From the NCBI RefSeq assembly GCF_001039355.2, contig NW_019775380.1, positions 62,001-126,000 of the forward strand: 64,000 nt of DNA. The letters are read 5' to 3'. This DNA is from Lingula anatina. Lineage: Eukaryota > Brachiopoda > Lingulata > Lingulida > Lingulidae. Every line of letters starts with the position of its first letter. The first letter of the stretch is position 1. The notes beneath the pieces are model-generated. The model worked only from the letters and a program-made list of their open reading frames with translations. It was not told the origin of the DNA and did not search any database. Below, one piece after another: positions 63,320 to 64,000 of the stretch. The translations under genes were made by a program, and so were the position numbers.

Positions 63320-64000
63320 TCCCACCAAAAGTTACAAGATCTTACAAAAAGCCAAAAGAATGTGAGAGTGCAGCAGAAACAAAAACTGATGAGAATCAAA
63401 GCTCAAATAATATTTCTAATGGTTCAGAGGGAGACAGTTATGAGTCTATTGCTCTTCCTTCCTTTGCATCAATTGGTGTGAAGCCCCCGGCCAAGCCACC
63501 AAGATTAGACCATGTTCAGCTCCATAGCAAGCACAGGGAATTTGAGGATGAAGTTACAAGGAGGGAAAGAGAAGAAATTAACAAACGACGCCTTCCGAGT
63601 CTGCCAAAAGGTTTGTTGGTGATACATTTAATTGATATAAGCATATTAACTTGATGTTGTCATTGCAAGAATTGCAGTCATGCATGGTGTTTAAAATTTT
63701 GAGACCTACAGTAATTGTCTGTTGGCAGAACTGATATTTGGCTGCAAGCTGATAGCTCAATATTCTCGCAATGTTAAGATAATTATATTTTGCCGAGCTT
63801 TTTGCATGGAGTGTTGAATTGTTGATTAGCTGTGTGATTGTTACGGTGGCATGCTTGACACTGATCTCTCACTTCATGCTTCCCTGCCTGGGTGAACCTA
63901 ACATATTGAAATATTCATGATCGCTCGAGTGATATGATCTAGATCTATATAAATAATATTTCAACTGGATCCTTTAAAATAATAATGCATGTAACTATAG
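63320..64000 (+). repeat. Second copy of FYB-like exon 2 end and following intron
   Basis: Collinear with 59631-60311 with only a handful of substitutions. It includes the last 291 bases or so of exon 2 (to the donor at 63610; PPKVTRSYKK to LPSLPK), still open in frame. Changes seen in the coding part are synonymous (CCG/CCA, AAA/AAG, CCA/CCG). Its upstream half is missing, so in place it would be a duplicated partial exon; an overlapping allelic contig is more likely. Confidence 0.85.

Noticed and set aside
1-64000. tRNA, rRNA or CRISPR arrays
   Set aside because: I looked for tRNA B-box-like words with a partner A box, rRNA-like conserved blocks and regularly spaced repeats with unique spacers, and found none I could support. 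The palindrome array at 42139-42525 is a transposon body, not a CRISPR.

Overview
This is a stretch of an AT-rich animal nuclear genome. The genes are split by many introns with GT-AG borders, and the introns and intergenic DNA are full of short DNA-transposon relics and microsatellites. The gene content (EPS15-type endocytic adaptor, an ADAP/FYB-type adaptor with YDDV motifs, secreted C-type lectin/TSP1/PAN proteins, a CARDB-like secreted protein) points to an invertebrate, probably marine and highly heterozygous. I cannot name the species; a hemichordate, lancelet or lophotrochozoan would all fit.

Layout. (1) 1-13634: the 3' half of an EPS15/EPS15L1 gene on the + strand: 11 exons for coiled coil, 18 DPF motifs and UIMs, then a long 3' UTR. 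The EH-domain exons are not in the window. (2) 13635 is a single N, after which about 12.4 kb repeats almost the same EPS15 block (13636-26093). All 12 coding differences I found by eye are synonymous, while introns differ by indels, microsatellite length and two transposon insertions. This looks more like two haplotypes laid end to end than a functional tandem duplicate. (3) 26979-36368, - strand: a complete 14-exon gene whose exon phases all join, for a secreted protein of 901 residues that I do not recognise (CARDB-like beta domains, Met/Gly repeat, Cys-bearing helical region, Gly/Asp/Tyr tail). (4) 39570-42059 and 44062-47286, + strand: two paralogous secreted C-type lectin-PAN genes; the second has an extra TSP1 exon. 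(5) 48440-49861, - strand: a type II membrane protein with an uninterrupted coding region, resembling GH130/GT91-type five-bladed propeller enzymes. (6) 56492-63172, + strand: the 5' part of an ADAP/FYB-like adaptor gene. A second single N at 63319 is followed by another copy of its exon 2 end.

Mobile DNA stands out: a 367-bp fold-back element, a three-member hAT-like MITE family, a TA-flanked MITE, a 387-bp fold-back element made of CACCGCGGTG palindromes with a 5-bp target duplication, a LINE 3' relic, and a unit of about 910 bp with long inverted repeats enclosing an exon-like Cys/His reading frame.

The genes do not form an operon. Functional links are limited: EPS15 acts in clathrin-mediated endocytosis, the FYB-like protein in tyrosine-kinase/SH2 signalling, and the lectins plus the putative glycan enzyme could act in carbohydrate recognition and processing. 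Those links are inference.
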